A stretch of 64,000 nucleotides of DNA from Skermanella sp. TT6 (GTDB lineage Bacteria > Pseudomonadota > Alphaproteobacteria > Azospirillales > Azospirillaceae): assembly GCF_016653635.2 (NCBI RefSeq), contig NZ_CP067420.1:1557501-1621500 (forward strand), read 5' to 3'. The first letter of the stretch is position 1; each line of letters opens with the position of its first letter. Positions 63,940-64,000 of this stretch are shown here, one piece after another. Under the pieces are notes generated by a model, which worked only from the letters and a program-made list of their open reading frames with translations, did no database searches and had not been told where the DNA came from. Both the position numbers and the translations under genes were made by a program.

Positions 63940-64000
63940 CGCTGGATTGTTGCCGAAGGATCCGATAAAACCCCCCGCCACCCCGAAGTCGAGACGGCAG

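Overview
The window is high-GC DNA from an alphaproteobacterium. The ffh-rpsP-rimM-trmD-rplS order, the rsmE-gshA pair, the rlmB / tRNA-Tyr / tRNA-Gly / tuf arrangement, the hupSLC...hypE hydrogenase cluster and the HWE/HisKA_2-type kinase together suggest Rhodospirillales/Azospirillaceae (Azospirillum or Skermanella relatives). That placement is inference; no 16S gene is present.

Layout. 1-1288: 5' part of an unrecognised minus-strand gene, open to the window edge. 1544-7097: fluoroacetate-dehalogenase-like hydrolase, rsmE, gshA, a pentapeptide-repeat protein and an MBL-fold hydrolase. 7298-7930: REP-like palindromic repeats with no gene. 8087-8674: ExoD-type membrane protein, followed by nearly 1 kb without a convincing gene. 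9432-13446: SRP/ribosome operon from a sigma70-like promoter to a strong terminator. 13474-20588: small histidine kinase, a radical SAM activase behind a perfect FNR box, a phytase-esterase-like lipoprotein, a secreted beta-helix protein and ycjX/ycjF. 20667-22511: three overlapping genes encoding an ExbB/TolQ-like channel, an ExbD-like stalk with an unusual C-terminal domain, and a membrane partner. 22969-29225: FkbM methyltransferase, Hyi-type isomerase, DUF465-like peptide, amidase, BON lipoprotein, repeat protein and purU. 29312-29982: a ParDE-type toxin-antitoxin pair in which both genes carry an in-frame stop.

29979-45666 is a complete uptake [NiFe]-hydrogenase island. On the minus strand it reads hupS-L-C-D-F-G-H-(IJ fusion)-K-hypA-B-F-C-D-E and then a Crp/Fnr regulator, nearly all with overlapping or abutting frames. 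hupE is absent from its usual place after hupD. It is instead divergent from hupS, behind a perfect TTGAT-N4-ATCAA box at the class II position relative to a -10. HupS carries the two extra cysteines known from oxygen-tolerant enzymes.

45770-49385 holds a PAS histidine kinase and two small S24/XRE-like regulators. 49596-58459 is a seven-gene minus-strand operon that looks like a surface-glycan pathway: two epimerases (one fused to a barrel-like N-terminal half), a B12-type radical SAM enzyme and four glycosyltransferases. 58619-63939 holds a tail-anchored protein, tRNA-Thr, cpdB, rlmB, and a tRNA-Tyr / tRNA-Gly / tuf transcription unit with its own promoter and terminator.

The best candidates for undescribed biology are the channel cassette at 20667-22511 and the glycan operon at 49596-58459.
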